Source: Kiritimatiellia bacterium (GTDB lineage: Bacteria; Verrucomicrobiota; Kiritimatiellia; RFP12; UBA1067). Taken from it: a stretch of DNA of 15,572 nucleotides. The first letter of the stretch is position 1, and every line of letters begins with the position of its first letter. Shown here one piece after another: positions 6,076 to 13,870 of this stretch. Made by a program: the position numbers and the translations under genes. Where the stretch lies: assembly GCA_904502135.1 (NCBI GenBank), contig CAJGDE010000042.1, positions 1-15,572 on the forward strand, written 5' to 3'. The notes under the pieces were generated by a model. That model saw only the letters and a program-made list of their open reading frames with translations, searched no databases and was not told the origin of the DNA.

Positions 6076-8142
6076 TCAGTAAATAAAGAGCATCTCTCTA
6101 TACTTGGGCAGCGGCCAGCGTGAATCATCGATAAGATATTCGAGCCTATCGACCGTACGCCTTAGGTCATCCATCGCCGCGATTATCCCTTCCGGAGCGC
6201 CTTGCGACAGCGCTTTTTCAACTCTTTCGCACTTGATATGCATATCGTCAAGACCCGCGCCCAACTTCAGTGAAAGCGCCGTAAGCCCCTTTATACCCAT
6301 CTTAAGGCCGTCCTTTCTGGCCTGACCGATGGCGGTTGCAAGACGCGTGAACTCTTCAGCGACGACAGGGCGGATCATGGAGCGCGCGATATCCAGCGCG
6401 ACCGCCCCTTCTATGCGGATTCTTCGAGTATAATCGTCCAAACCTATTTCACGGCGACAATCAAGTTCTTCCGCACTCAACACGCCGTAACGCTCGAAGA
6501 GCGCGCGGTTCTGAGGCGACTGAAGCGGCTGAAGAGCGGCGATGGTATCTTTAAGATTCGCTAGCCCCCTCTTCTTCGCCTCACTCACCCATTCGGCGGA
6601 ATAGCCGTCGCCCGAAAACACTATGCGCTTATGCTTTCGTATAATCCTTTGGAGGAGCGATTGCAGATTCGTATTGAAATCTCCGTTCATCGCCTCAAGC
6701 TTGTCGCATATCGCATCTATCGATTCGGCGACGATCGTATTTAGGACCATCTGGCTTTGGGCGCAATTCTGGGAAGAGCCCGGGGCGCGAAACTCAAACT
6801 TGTTGCCAGTAAAGGCGAAAGGAGAAGTTCTGTTTCTGTCCGTAGCGTCCTTTGGCAGCGGCGGCAGCGTATCGACACCGATTTTCAACTTGCCGCGGCC
6901 GGAAGCGCGGCCTGCCTTGCCCGTTTCGATAGACTCCATCACGGCATTAAGCTCATCGCCGAGGAATATCGAAATAATAGCGGGAGGCGCTTCGTTGGCG
7001 CCAAGACGATGGTCGTTGCCGGCCCCGGCCGTAGTCATCCGAAGAAGATCCGCGTGCAAGTCTACAGCTCTGATGACGGAGAGAAGGAACGTTAAGAATA
7101 TTGCGTTTTCTCTTGGATTGGAGCCTGGAGAGAGAAGGTTTCGCCCGCCATACGAAATCGACCAGTTGCAGTGCTTGCCGGAACCGTTGACACCCTCGAA
7201 CGGTTTTTCGTGAAGAAGACAGACCAAATCGTTCTCATCGGCCGTAAGACGCAAAACCTCCATGACCATCATGTTGTGATCGACCGCGAGATTCAAGTCT
7301 TCGAACATCGGAGCTAATTCAAACTGCGCCGGAGCCACTTCATTATGACGGGTTTTAGCCGGAATCCCAAGTCTCCAAAGACGCTTCTCCACGTCAGTCA
7401 TAAACTTAAGAATTCTCGGACGGATAGCACCGAAATAATGATCGTCAAGCTGCTGATGTTTCGCGGGAGCCGCGCCGAAAACGGTTCTACCCGTCTGCAG
7501 AAGATCCGGGCGCCGGCGATAGAAACTCTTATCTATCAGAAAATATTCCTGCTCTGCCCCAAGTGTGATTTCAACGGACTTTCCGCCCTGACGGAACTTC
7601 TTCATCAAACGCTCGGTAGAGCGCGCAAGAGCCTGAATCGAACGCAGAAGAGGCGTTTTCATATCAAGAGAAGCGCCCGTATAAGAACAGAAGGCCGTAG
7701 GTATGCAGAGCGTAGCCCCGTTCTCGTGACGTTTTATGAACGCAGGCGACGTTGGGTCCCAGGCGGTATATCCGCGCGCTTCAAACGTCGACCTTAAGCC
7801 GCCAGACGGAAACGAAGAGGCGTCGGTCTCGCCGCCTATCAGGTTTTTACCGGAAAATCTCTGAACAGCCCTCTGCGGACCGATCGGCTCTAAAAACGCG
7901 TCGTGCTTTTCAGCCGTTCCGCCGGTGAGAGGTTGAAACCAATGGGTGAAATGCGTAGCTCCGGATTTAAGCGCCCACTTCTTCATCCCTTCCGCGACAT
8001 CATCTGCTATAGACGGATCAAGCGGCTTTAAGTCACGCATCGTCGCTAAAAGTTTAGCGGCGATTTTTTTATCTAAGTACTTAAGAATCGCCTTTTCGCA
8101 AAAGACATCCTCGGCATAAGTCTTAAGAATATCATCCGTCAT
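6076..8142 (-). CDS. glnN: Type III glutamine synthetase
   Basis: ATP-dependent glutamine synthetase (glutamate plus ammonia to glutamine), the large dodecameric GSIII class found in Bacteroidetes, cyanobacteria and some PVC bacteria. At 688 aa it is near the usual 700-730. Signatures are AEQEYFLID, TRHNEVAPAQFELAPMFED, NGSGKHCNWSI and the glutamate/ATP region RTSPFAFTGNKFEFRAPGSS. GSIII proteins I recall usually read KHNNWS where this has KHCNWS. The start is set at the ATG at 8142, 5 nt after the stop of the upstream gene with AGGA 9 nt ahead. A TTG at 8151 is also in frame but overlaps that stop and has no room for a ribosome binding site. It is the last gene after aroQ and the prepilin-like gene. 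No PII-type or NtrC-type site was recognised. Confidence 0.96.
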   Translation of the reverse strand: MTDDILKTYAEDVFCEKAILKYLDKKIAAKLLATMRDLKPLDPSIADDVAEGMKKWALKSGATHFTHWFQPLTGGTAEKHDAFLEPIGPQRAVQRFSGKNLIGGETDASSFPSGGLRSTFEARGYTAWDPTSPAFIKRHENGATLCIPTAFCSYTGASLDMKTPLLRSIQALARSTERLMKKFRQGGKSVEITLGAEQEYFLIDKSFYRRRPDLLQTGRTVFGAAPAKHQQLDDHYFGAIRPRILKFMTDVEKRLWRLGIPAKTRHNEVAPAQFELAPMFEDLNLAVDHNMMVMEVLRLTADENDLVCLLHEKPFEGVNGSGKHCNWSISYGGRNLLSPGSNPRENAIFLTFLLSVIRAVDLHADLLRMTTAGAGNDHRLGANEAPPAIISIFLGDELNAVMESIETGKAGRASGRGKLKIGVDTLPPLPKDATDRNRTSPFAFTGNKFEFRAPGSSQNCAQSQMVLNTIVAESIDAICDKLEAMNGDFNTNLQSLLQRIIRKHKRIVFSGDGYSAEWVSEAKKRGLANLKDTIAALQPLQSPQNRALFERYGVLSAEELDCRREIGLDDYTRRIRIEGAVALDIARSMIRPVVAEEFTRLATAIGQARKDGLKMGIKGLTALSLKLGAGLDDMHIKCERVEKALSQGAPEGIIAAMDDLRRTVDRLEYLIDDSRWPLPKYREMLFIY

Positions 8143-8147
8143 AAAAA

Positions 8148-9104
8148 TCAATCCTGATTATCTACTTTCTTCCACTGCCTACCATCAAAAGCTACGTCCT
8201 TGCCAGCGCAGAGAAGAGCGGTCAGTTCTTCAGGCGTAAGCCCGTTAGAAGCGTAAACGAGCTTCTCGGCGTGACCGTCCGCAAATGTCACGTGCCCACA
8301 GCGGCCGCGCTTGCCGTTCTTGTGGTTAAAGCCGATAGCCTCCGCCTCGCCGTCCCAATCCTTTCCGTAGGAGTCTCCGTCGACATTGGCCTTGTAATTC
8401 AAGACGCAATCACATTGCCATTCATCGCCATCGGGATTGTCGATGGGCTTTCCATCCTTAAATTTAACTGTCGGCAATTCAGCAAAAAGAAGCACTCTGT
8501 CGGCGCGAGCGAGCTTTCCGTAGCCAATTACGCCGGATTTTACGCTCGTGCCTACAGCACCAGAGCCTTGGGTCGTATCGTAACCGAACCTCGCGTTCAT
8601 CACATAACTCCACTTCGGAGTCTTTTTCCCCTTCTCCTGTCTGTAGCGAAGGTGTTCAGGACAGACATAAACGTCACGATTCTCTCCGACGGCGCGCCAG
8701 ATGGCGCCATTGGTGATGGCATACATCGCATCCTCTTCATTCTCCGTTCCATAAAACGGGCAGGTATCAACCGAGGGCGGAGACGAAGGTCTTTTCTTAA
8801 ACTGCTCCTTGTTCGACAGCCAGCTTATCCACCCGACGATTTCCGCATAGTAGATGTGAATGTCAGAGTCTTTCGTATTAAGTACGGACACCTGACGCGA
8901 ACCAGCAAGGCAATAGTACTCGCTTTCCATAGCCCTTGACTGAACTGCCGCCGAGAGGCTCCTCATGTTCGCCATGCACTTCGCGGCCCTGGCCGACTCG
9001 TCAGACCCCCCCACGACCGCCAACAGCGTAGCCATAAGAATACCCAATATTCCGATGACGACAACAAGCTCGATCAAGCTAAAACCTTTTTTTGTTTTTG
9101 ACAT
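8148..9104 (-). CDS. Prepilin-type N-methylation domain protein (pseudopilin-like)
   Basis: Secreted or envelope protein with a class III prepilin leader. The short basic start MSKTKKG is followed by the cleavage site before FSLIELVVVIGILG, with the conserved Glu at +5 and a hydrophobic helix to about residue 31. The rest is a globular domain of about 285 aa with a Cys pair region (CPFYG, YVCPEHLRY), YVMNARFGYD, and near the end GFNHKNG followed by HVTFADGHAEKL. This resembles the H-X9-DG domain of PVC prepilin-like proteins, with a longer spacer between His and DG. The ATG has AAGGAG about 9 nt upstream. It lies 47 nt after aroQ and nearly touches glnN. No assembly ATPase or peptidase is nearby, so its machine and function are unknown. 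Confidence 0.85.
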   Translation of the reverse strand: MSKTKKGFSLIELVVVIGILGILMATLLAVVGGSDESARAAKCMANMRSLSAAVQSRAMESEYYCLAGSRQVSVLNTKDSDIHIYYAEIVGWISWLSNKEQFKKRPSSPPSVDTCPFYGTENEEDAMYAITNGAIWRAVGENRDVYVCPEHLRYRQEKGKKTPKWSYVMNARFGYDTTQGSGAVGTSVKSGVIGYGKLARADRVLLFAELPTVKFKDGKPIDNPDGDEWQCDCVLNYKANVDGDSYGKDWDGEAEAIGFNHKNGKRGRCGHVTFADGHAEKLVYASNGLTPEELTALLCAGKDVAFDGRQWKKVDNQD

Positions 9105-9151
9105 TTCTATTTTCTCCTTGTATTAAATGCTGAAAATTCATAGCTCATTAA

Positions 9152-9589
9152 TCACGAAAGCCGAGGCGCCAAGGCAAAATACTCAATCGCCTTTTCATAC
9201 GACTTAAAACCTTCGCCAGAAAACACCTTTTCCGCCACTAATGAAATATACGAAAAATGCCGAAACTCTTCACGCGCCTTAGGCTCGCTTAAATGCACCT
9301 CTGCAACCGGCAGACTGACAGCCTTAAGAGCGTCCAATATCGCAAGTGACGTGTGGGTATAGGCGGCGGCATTTATGACTATCGCGTCATAAACGCCTCT
9401 CGCTTCTTGGACCCAATCAACCAACACTCCTTCATGGTTGGATTGTTTTATTTCAACGTCAATACCAAGAGCGTCAGCTTTCGTTTTTATAAAATCCACC
9501 AAATCGGTATACGTGCCAGCGCCGTATATGGCTCTTTCACGAATACCGAGCATATTCAAATTAGGCCCATTAAGGACAAGTATCTTCAT
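9152..9589 (-). CDS. aroQ: Type II 3-dehydroquinate dehydratase
   Basis: Cytoplasmic shikimate pathway enzyme converting 3-dehydroquinate to 3-dehydroshikimate. At 145 aa it is the usual size. It has NGPNLNMLG (8-16) and the mobile-lid Arg/Tyr region (REAR-like RERAIYG), then the substrate loop NAAAYTHTSLAI with the catalytic His. EVHLSEPKAREEFRHFSYIS completes the signature. The ATG at 9589 has no ribosome binding site; it overlaps by ATGA the stop of a 4-codon frame (9600-9586), which might couple its translation. It is the first gene after a strong promoter (9642-9671) and heads the unit with the prepilin-like gene and glnN. Confidence 0.95.
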   Translation of the reverse strand: MKILVLNGPNLNMLGIRERAIYGAGTYTDLVDFIKTKADALGIDVEIKQSNHEGVLVDWVQEARGVYDAIVINAAAYTHTSLAILDALKAVSLPVAEVHLSEPKAREEFRHFSYISLVAEKVFSGEGFKSYEKAIEYFALAPRLS

Positions 9590-9641
9590 AACAAATACAT
9601 TTTTAACGCCACAATCTCACTGCGCAAAAAAAAGTGCGAAA

Positions 9642-9671
9642 ATTGTATCATACACTTGCACTTGCAGTCAA
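9642..9671 (-). promoter_or_regulatory. Sigma70-type promoter of aroQ
   Basis: Minus strand TTGACT (9671-9666), an 18-nt spacer and TACAAT (9647-9642), predicting a start near 9635 and a leader of about 46 nt. The leader includes a CGCA/TGCG mini-dyad around a T run. It overlaps the divergent transporter promoter, so the two units could influence each other. Confidence 0.7.
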
Positions 9672-9686
9672 CGGATATGATATACT
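9656..9686 (+). promoter_or_regulatory. Possible promoter of the chromate-type transporter gene
   Basis: TTGCAC (9656-9661) and TATACT (9681-9686) are separated by 19 nt; an overlapping TATGAT at 9676-9681 is an alternative -10. Either would start transcription only about 3-8 nt before the ATG at 9696, leaving almost no leader. Confidence 0.45.
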
Positions 9687-9695
9687 TTCAGGCGC

Positions 9696-10790
9696 ATGAG
9701 ACACAATCGATATTTACAGCTTTTCTGGGAGTTTTTCAAAACTTCACTTTTCGTCGTCGGCGGAGGATACGCAATCGCGGCCGAGGCGAATGATAAATTC
9801 GGAAAAAGGCTACGGTGGCTTAAAGAAGACGAGATATTGGACAACCTGCCTTTAATATCATCTGTGCCAGGGCTCATAGCCGGCAACACGGCCATTTTCA
9901 CCGGTCTTAAAACGGCAGGGCGCTTGGGAGCCGTCGCCGCCCTGACGGGATCGGCCGTCCCCTCTCTTGTTATTTTCACTCTCGTCTCATACGGCTTTAC
10001 ACTCGTTCCGAACGGCAATTCCTTGATAGAAGGCTCGTTTCTCGCTCTCAGGTCTTCGCTTACGGCAGTTGTCGCAACAACCATGTATTCGACCTTGATG
10101 CGCAAAGCCCCCGATTTCGAAAAAGGAATAGGCGTAGAGCTTAAACCTCTAAGAACAAAAACTCGCATAACCGCCATATGCGCCGCTCTCCCGATTCTTG
10201 CCGCCGCCGCGATTTTTCACCTAGATATTCTATGTGTATTTCTCAGCTTCGGCACGATCTGCATAGGAGGCGGCTTTCCGCTTGTACCGTTTTATTCCCG
10301 TGTCTTTACTGGACCAGAAGCGCTGTTTGTCGGCATGACGGAAGAGAACTTCTCAAACCTCATGGCTCTTACCCAGATGACTCCAGGACCTGTAAGCGTA
10401 AACGCGGCCACCTTCTTCGGCATTTCAATGGGCGGAATTTTCGGCGGAATAATCGCGACCGCCGCGTTATTAACTCCATCATATTTTATGATGACGGGGG
10501 CGCTCACGGCGCTTTACAAGCTGAAAAAAAGCAATGCCGCCAAAATCGCCTTCGCGATAATGAAGCCTATCTCACTGTGTCTAATGTCTTTAGCTCTGTG
10601 GAAATTCGCAACAATGAGCGTCGTCACACGCTGCGCCGCAGGAAGCTTCGAGCTGAACTTAACCGGGCTTGCCATTTTCGCCATATCAGTAATTTTACTT
10701 AAAAAATTCAAGTTCTCCGTGATGGCGAGCGTAGCTTCTTCTGCTGCGGCCGGTTTCGCGATCGCCCTACTCAATCAATGGCGCGGATGA
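9696..10790 (+). CDS. Two-domain ChrA-family (chromate-type) transporter
   Basis: Inner membrane protein of 364 aa with about ten hydrophobic segments arranged as two similar halves. Half one has FFKTSLFVVGGGYAI and SSVPGLIAGNTAIFTGLKTAG; half two has LSFGTICIGGGFPLVPF and TQMTPGPVSVNAATFFGI. GGG followed later by PG(P) and NxAxFxG is the pattern of the CHR family, which includes chromate exporters. Many CHR proteins are not shown to move chromate, so the substrate is open. There is only a weak AGG in front of the ATG and a -10 element almost touching it. It is the only plus-strand gene of the core region, and its last 16 bases overlap the convergent xerD end. Confidence 0.85.
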   Translation: MRHNRYLQLFWEFFKTSLFVVGGGYAIAAEANDKFGKRLRWLKEDEILDNLPLISSVPGLIAGNTAIFTGLKTAGRLGAVAALTGSAVPSLVIFTLVSYGFTLVPNGNSLIEGSFLALRSSLTAVVATTMYSTLMRKAPDFEKGIGVELKPLRTKTRITAICAALPILAAAAIFHLDILCVFLSFGTICIGGGFPLVPFYSRVFTGPEALFVGMTEENFSNLMALTQMTPGPVSVNAATFFGISMGGIFGGIIATAALLTPSYFMMTGALTALYKLKKSNAAKIAFAIMKPISLCLMSLALWKFATMSVVTRCAAGSFELNLTGLAIFAISVILLKKFKFSVMASVASSAAAGFAIALLNQWRG

Positions 10791-11668
10791 AGCTTATGAA
10801 TTTCAAAAAAGCGCGCCGCGTCGACATGGGTATAAATCTGCGTTGTCGATATATCGCTATGACCCAAGAGCTCCTGTATCGCACGGATGTCAGCTCCGTG
10901 CGAGAGCATATGCGAAGCGAAACAATGCCTTAGAACGTGCGGAGATATCCGCGCCTCGTCTATTCCCACGGCAACAGCGCGTTCTTTCACGACTTTAAAA
11001 ACGCCTTGTCTCGTAAAAGGCTTTCCCAGACGCGTTAAAAAAAGATATGTGTTCGAAAGATCCCCCCTGCCGAACGATGGGCGCGACACATCGATATACT
11101 TTTGAAGTGCCCTTCCCGCAGCACCTCCGATCGGCACCAAGCGCTCTTTCGAACCCTTGCCGAATATTCTCAGAAGTTCTCCGTCCGCGACGATATCCTC
11201 CACCTTCAGCGAGCAGACTTCTGAAACGCGAAGACCGCAGGAATACATAATCTCAAGAAGCGCCCTGTCCCGCAGGCTGCGGGCGTCCTCGGCATTGATC
11301 GAATCAAGTATGAGAAAAGTCTCTGTTTCGGAAAGAACCTTTGGCAGGACTCTATCTTTTCTCGGAGGCGATATCGTATCTGTCGGATCACACGAAACAA
11401 TACGCCTGTCTTTAAGGTATTTAAACCACATCCTGATGGCCGCCGAGCGTCTGGCGCGCGACGAGCGCTTAAGACCGCGAACTCTTTCTACATCTAAAAA
11501 TTCCGACACGTCCTCACGCGTCACTTCCTTCGCAGAGGTGCGGCCTTTTTGTTTCAGAAACTGCGCAAAAAAAAGAAGATCGCCCGAATACGCTTCGCAC
11601 GTATTATCGCTCAAGCCCCTCTCCAGCATAAGAGAGGCAATAAAATCCGATGTTTCAGAGTCGAGCAA
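10775..11668 (-). CDS. xerD: Tyrosine recombinase XerD
   Basis: Site-specific recombinase that resolves chromosome dimers at dif, normally with XerC and FtsK. A TTG start at 11668 is chosen: GAGG lies 6 nt upstream, it overlaps the preceding stop by 14 nt, and the resulting 297 aa match the usual 298. With this start the catalytic set is R147, K171, H244, R247, H270 and nucleophile Y279, virtually the E. coli XerD numbering. The end, LLGHSD-STTQIYTHV then LHPR, is closer to XerD than XerC. The N-terminal SAM-like core-binding domain covers about 5-90. An ATG at 11722 is in frame but would add 18 unconvincing residues inside the upstream gene. It is the last gene of the lpxC operon; XerC is not in the window. 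Confidence 0.9.
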   Translation of the reverse strand: MLDSETSDFIASLMLERGLSDNTCEAYSGDLLFFAQFLKQKGRTSAKEVTREDVSEFLDVERVRGLKRSSRARRSAAIRMWFKYLKDRRIVSCDPTDTISPPRKDRVLPKVLSETETFLILDSINAEDARSLRDRALLEIMYSCGLRVSEVCSLKVEDIVADGELLRIFGKGSKERLVPIGGAAGRALQKYIDVSRPSFGRGDLSNTYLFLTRLGKPFTRQGVFKVVKERAVAVGIDEARISPHVLRHCFASHMLSHGADIRAIQELLGHSDISTTQIYTHVDAARFFEIHKLHPRH

Positions 11669-12467
11669 GAAAATCCTCGATAAGTGCGCACATCTTGGGT
11701 TTAGCCTCTTCGCTGGCGGCAATCACCTCTTCATGATTGAGCTTGCGGCGCGAGATGCCGGCGGCGAGATTGGAGACGAGCGAGATTCCTGCAATATCAA
11801 AACCGCAGGCCTTCGCGAAAACGGCCTCGGGAACAGTCGACATCCCCACGACATCGGCTCCCTGCGCCTTATAAGCCTGGATTTCAGCCGGCGTCTCGTA
11901 GCACGGCCCTGACGTATAGGCGTAAATCCCGTCCATCACGCGCAGTTCCAGACGGTTGGAGCTAGCGTGCAGCAATTCGGAAAGATGGCGGTTATACACT
12001 TCGCTCATATCAGGAAAGCGCTCTCCCCATTCTGAGCAGTGTGCGCCGATAAGCGGATTGGCCCCGACTAGATTAATGTGATCTCGGATAATAACAAAAT
12101 CCCCCGGCCGCAAAGCTGGGTTTATTCCCCCGGAAGCGTTTGTGAGAAGAAGGGTTTTGCACCCCATGCGACGAAGAATTTCAACGGGCATAACAACGCT
12201 CTCCCAGCCCGATCCCTCGTAAAAATGACGCCGCCCGCACCACGCCGCGATCAGCTTTCCGGCGCGGCGATAAAGAATAAACTCTCCGCTGTGACCTTTT
12301 ACCGTAGATGCGCCAAGCCCGGGGATGTCGCTATACTGCAGTCGAGAAAGAACCTCATCGCATTTGATTGCCGACCCCCAGCCGCTACCGAAAAGAATAC
12401 CTATATCCGGCGGGCGCTCAAAACACACATCGGGCAGAAAATCTGCCGCCGCATCAAAAATGCTCAT
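11655..12467 (-). CDS. punA: Purine nucleoside phosphorylase (trimeric class)
   Basis: Phosphorolysis of purine nucleosides to free base and ribose-1-phosphate in purine salvage. At 270 aa it fits the class I trimeric family. Motifs in order are GSGWG (phosphate loop), GHSGEF, GRRHFYEG, TNASGGI, GDFVIIRDHINL, GPCYETPAEI with the base-binding Glu, VGMSTVPE and SNLAAGIS. Asn in the last motif points to 6-oxopurines (guanosine, inosine). The ATG at 12467 overlaps the pyrC stop as ATGA. A GTG two codons upstream (12473) is better spaced from the GGAGG at 12482-12486 and could be the true start. The symbol is by family resemblance. Confidence 0.92.
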   Translation of the reverse strand: MSIFDAAADFLPDVCFERPPDIGILFGSGWGSAIKCDEVLSRLQYSDIPGLGASTVKGHSGEFILYRRAGKLIAAWCGRRHFYEGSGWESVVMPVEILRRMGCKTLLLTNASGGINPALRPGDFVIIRDHINLVGANPLIGAHCSEWGERFPDMSEVYNRHLSELLHASSNRLELRVMDGIYAYTSGPCYETPAEIQAYKAQGADVVGMSTVPEAVFAKACGFDIAGISLVSNLAAGISRRKLNHEEVIAASEEAKPKMCALIEDFLARL

Positions 12468-13576
12468 CTGCACGGCCAACACCTCCACTGCATATTACCG
12501 TAAGGACAATTACGAGAAAGACTTTTTACCTTTTCGATATCGAACCGGCGAAGAGGCCCTACTTCTATTTTCGTCGGCTTAAGAACATCTTCCGCCGATG
12601 AATCTTCGGGCGCAGTCAAACCTCGGACAATGCTGCGAGGCATCTTCCACCAGGCTTCAGCCCACGCCTCCAAGCTCATCCCCTCTTCTTCGACCATAAC
12701 CGCGTAAGTTATCGCAATCGCCGTCTCAAGACCTATTATTCCGTTTGAAGAAGTTAAAAACCCGGAGTTCTTCGACGAGAAAGGATGCGGCGCATGGTCT
12801 GTGGCAAACATAAGCACACCGTCTTTTACGGCTCTTCTCAATTCTGCCCGGTCTTCTTTATTGCCAAGAGGCGGAGCCATCTTATAATTGGCGTCATCCG
12901 AAGGAATATCATCGGCGCATAAAAGCAGATGATGCGGCGTCGCCTCGGCCGTCACCGGCAAACCTTCACGCTGAGCGGCGCGCACCATTTCAACTCCGTG
13001 GGCCGTCGATATATGTTGAATATGAAGTCTACAGCCCGTCTCGCGACAAAGCGCGAGATCGCGCTCTATCGCGACCGTTTCAGTCTCAGGAGCGATAACC
13101 GGCAGATTGCACGCTTTCGCCAAGGCGCATTGACGGATCACTCCACCCGCGAGAACTTTAGGATCCATCGCATGCTGGCAGACGCACATATTCAAATCTG
13201 CAATGCGCCTCATCGCCTCTTCCATCAGTTTCGTATCCGAGACATACGAACCGTCATCCGTGAAAAAAGCGGCTCCCGCATCAGCCAGTCTCTCAAGGTC
13301 GGAGAGCTCCCGCCCCTCACGATTTTTCGTGATCGAGGCCGAAGAAAAGACTCTCATTGAATCCGTCGAAGCGCCCACCTGACGCGCTATCGCCTCTACA
13401 GTGTCGATCGCAGGCGTCGTGTTCGGCATAACCACCACCGCAGAAAATCCGCCGGCATAGGCTGCTTCGACACCGCTCTTAAGCGTCTCCGCGCTCGTCA
13501 TGCCCGGCTCGCGAAAATGAACATGGACATCGACAAACCCGGGGAAAGTGTAAATGCCATTTTCTTCTTTTTTCAT
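12464..13576 (-). CDS. pyrC: Dihydroorotase, class I-like, short form
   Basis: Zinc amidohydrolase closing carbamoyl aspartate to dihydroorotate in pyrimidine synthesis. Metal and substrate motifs are present: HVHFREPG (H18, H20), MPNT, TDDGSYVSD with the class I Asp, a His in CQHAMD, IQHIST, EATPHHLLL and ATDHAPH. At 370 aa it is shorter than the usual 420-440 because it starts right at the PGFVDVHVH strand, lacking the N-terminal beta-sandwich strands. A stop codon lies just upstream in frame, so no longer start is possible. The C-terminal end keeps the SRNCPYGNM region but lacks the usual G-ADL strand. AAGGA lies 8 nt before the ATG. An allantoinase or hydantoinase role is less likely given the TDDG and PHH motifs. 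Confidence 0.88.
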   Translation of the reverse strand: MKKEENGIYTFPGFVDVHVHFREPGMTSAETLKSGVEAAYAGGFSAVVVMPNTTPAIDTVEAIARQVGASTDSMRVFSSASITKNREGRELSDLERLADAGAAFFTDDGSYVSDTKLMEEAMRRIADLNMCVCQHAMDPKVLAGGVIRQCALAKACNLPVIAPETETVAIERDLALCRETGCRLHIQHISTAHGVEMVRAAQREGLPVTAEATPHHLLLCADDIPSDDANYKMAPPLGNKEDRAELRRAVKDGVLMFATDHAPHPFSSKNSGFLTSSNGIIGLETAIAITYAVMVEEEGMSLEAWAEAWWKMPRSIVRGLTAPEDSSAEDVLKPTKIEVGPLRRFDIEKVKSLSRNCPYGNMQWRCWPCR

Positions 13577-13588
13577 CGCTGATTCCTT

Positions 13589-13870
13589 TTAATCGGCGCC
13601 TTTTTTCTTAGCGCGCCGTGAATATACGAAATAGAGAGTCAGATCCGTCGAGACGAGCGCCATGTCGAGAAGATAGACCCAACACAACCACAATTTAGAC
13701 CATTCCACAAGGTGCGCCGCTATTCCGCAGGCATAGCCCACGAGAACGATAATCATGAAATACGGGCTTTTTCCGTCAACGCGTTTCGCCCTGTAAGTGC
13801 GCGCTATCGCAAACGGCCAAGAGAACCCGAATGCAAAAAGCATGGCGAACTCTAAAACACCTGCAGCCAT
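13589..13870 (-). CDS. Small three-helix membrane protein, PQ-loop/SemiSWEET-like
   Basis: Protein of 93 aa with three predicted membrane segments (about 4-22, 37-55 and 60-82) and a basic tail (RRAKKKGAD). The stretch FSWPFAIARTYRAKRVDGKS at the end of helix one is like the PQ-loop pattern of SemiSWEET half-transporters: a Pro in the helix, a basic loop, then GKS before helix two. I do not know a function. If it is a half-transporter it would act as a dimer. Its ATG overlaps the ybgC-type stop by one base and has a perfect AAGGAGG site, so it should be well translated. It lies between a thioesterase gene and pyrC within one operon, with no obvious metabolic link. Confidence 0.75.
   Translation of the reverse strand: MAAGVLEFAMLFAFGFSWPFAIARTYRAKRVDGKSPYFMIIVLVGYACGIAAHLVEWSKLWLCWVYLLDMALVSTDLTLYFVYSRRAKKKGAD

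Noticed and set aside
6623..7213. 196-aa plus-strand frame
   Set aside because: It lies fully antisense to conserved glnN motifs and has no start signals.
8143..8151. TTG start for glnN at 8151
   Set aside because: It overlaps the prepilin stop and leaves no spacing from the AGGA; the ATG at 8142 is well placed.
8271..8939. 222-aa plus-strand frame
   Set aside because: It is antisense to the prepilin-like gene, which has clear domain evidence and a ribosome binding site.
11669..11722. ATG start for xerD at 11722
   Set aside because: It would add 18 residues without family similarity; the TTG at 11668 restores standard XerD numbering and has a ribosome binding site.
11157..11912. 251-aa plus-strand frame
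   Set aside because: It is antisense to xerD and punA, both with full catalytic motifs; it is a codon-bias shadow.
12468..12488. GTG start for the purine nucleoside phosphorylase at 12488
   Set aside because: It overlaps the GGAGG itself, so no ribosome binding site precedes it; the ATG at 12467 (or GTG at 12473) fits better.
13577..13640. Search for a hidden or frameshifted N-terminal part of pyrC
   Set aside because: A TAA lies just upstream in frame and the neighbouring gene fills the space, so the short form is genuine rather than a frameshift.
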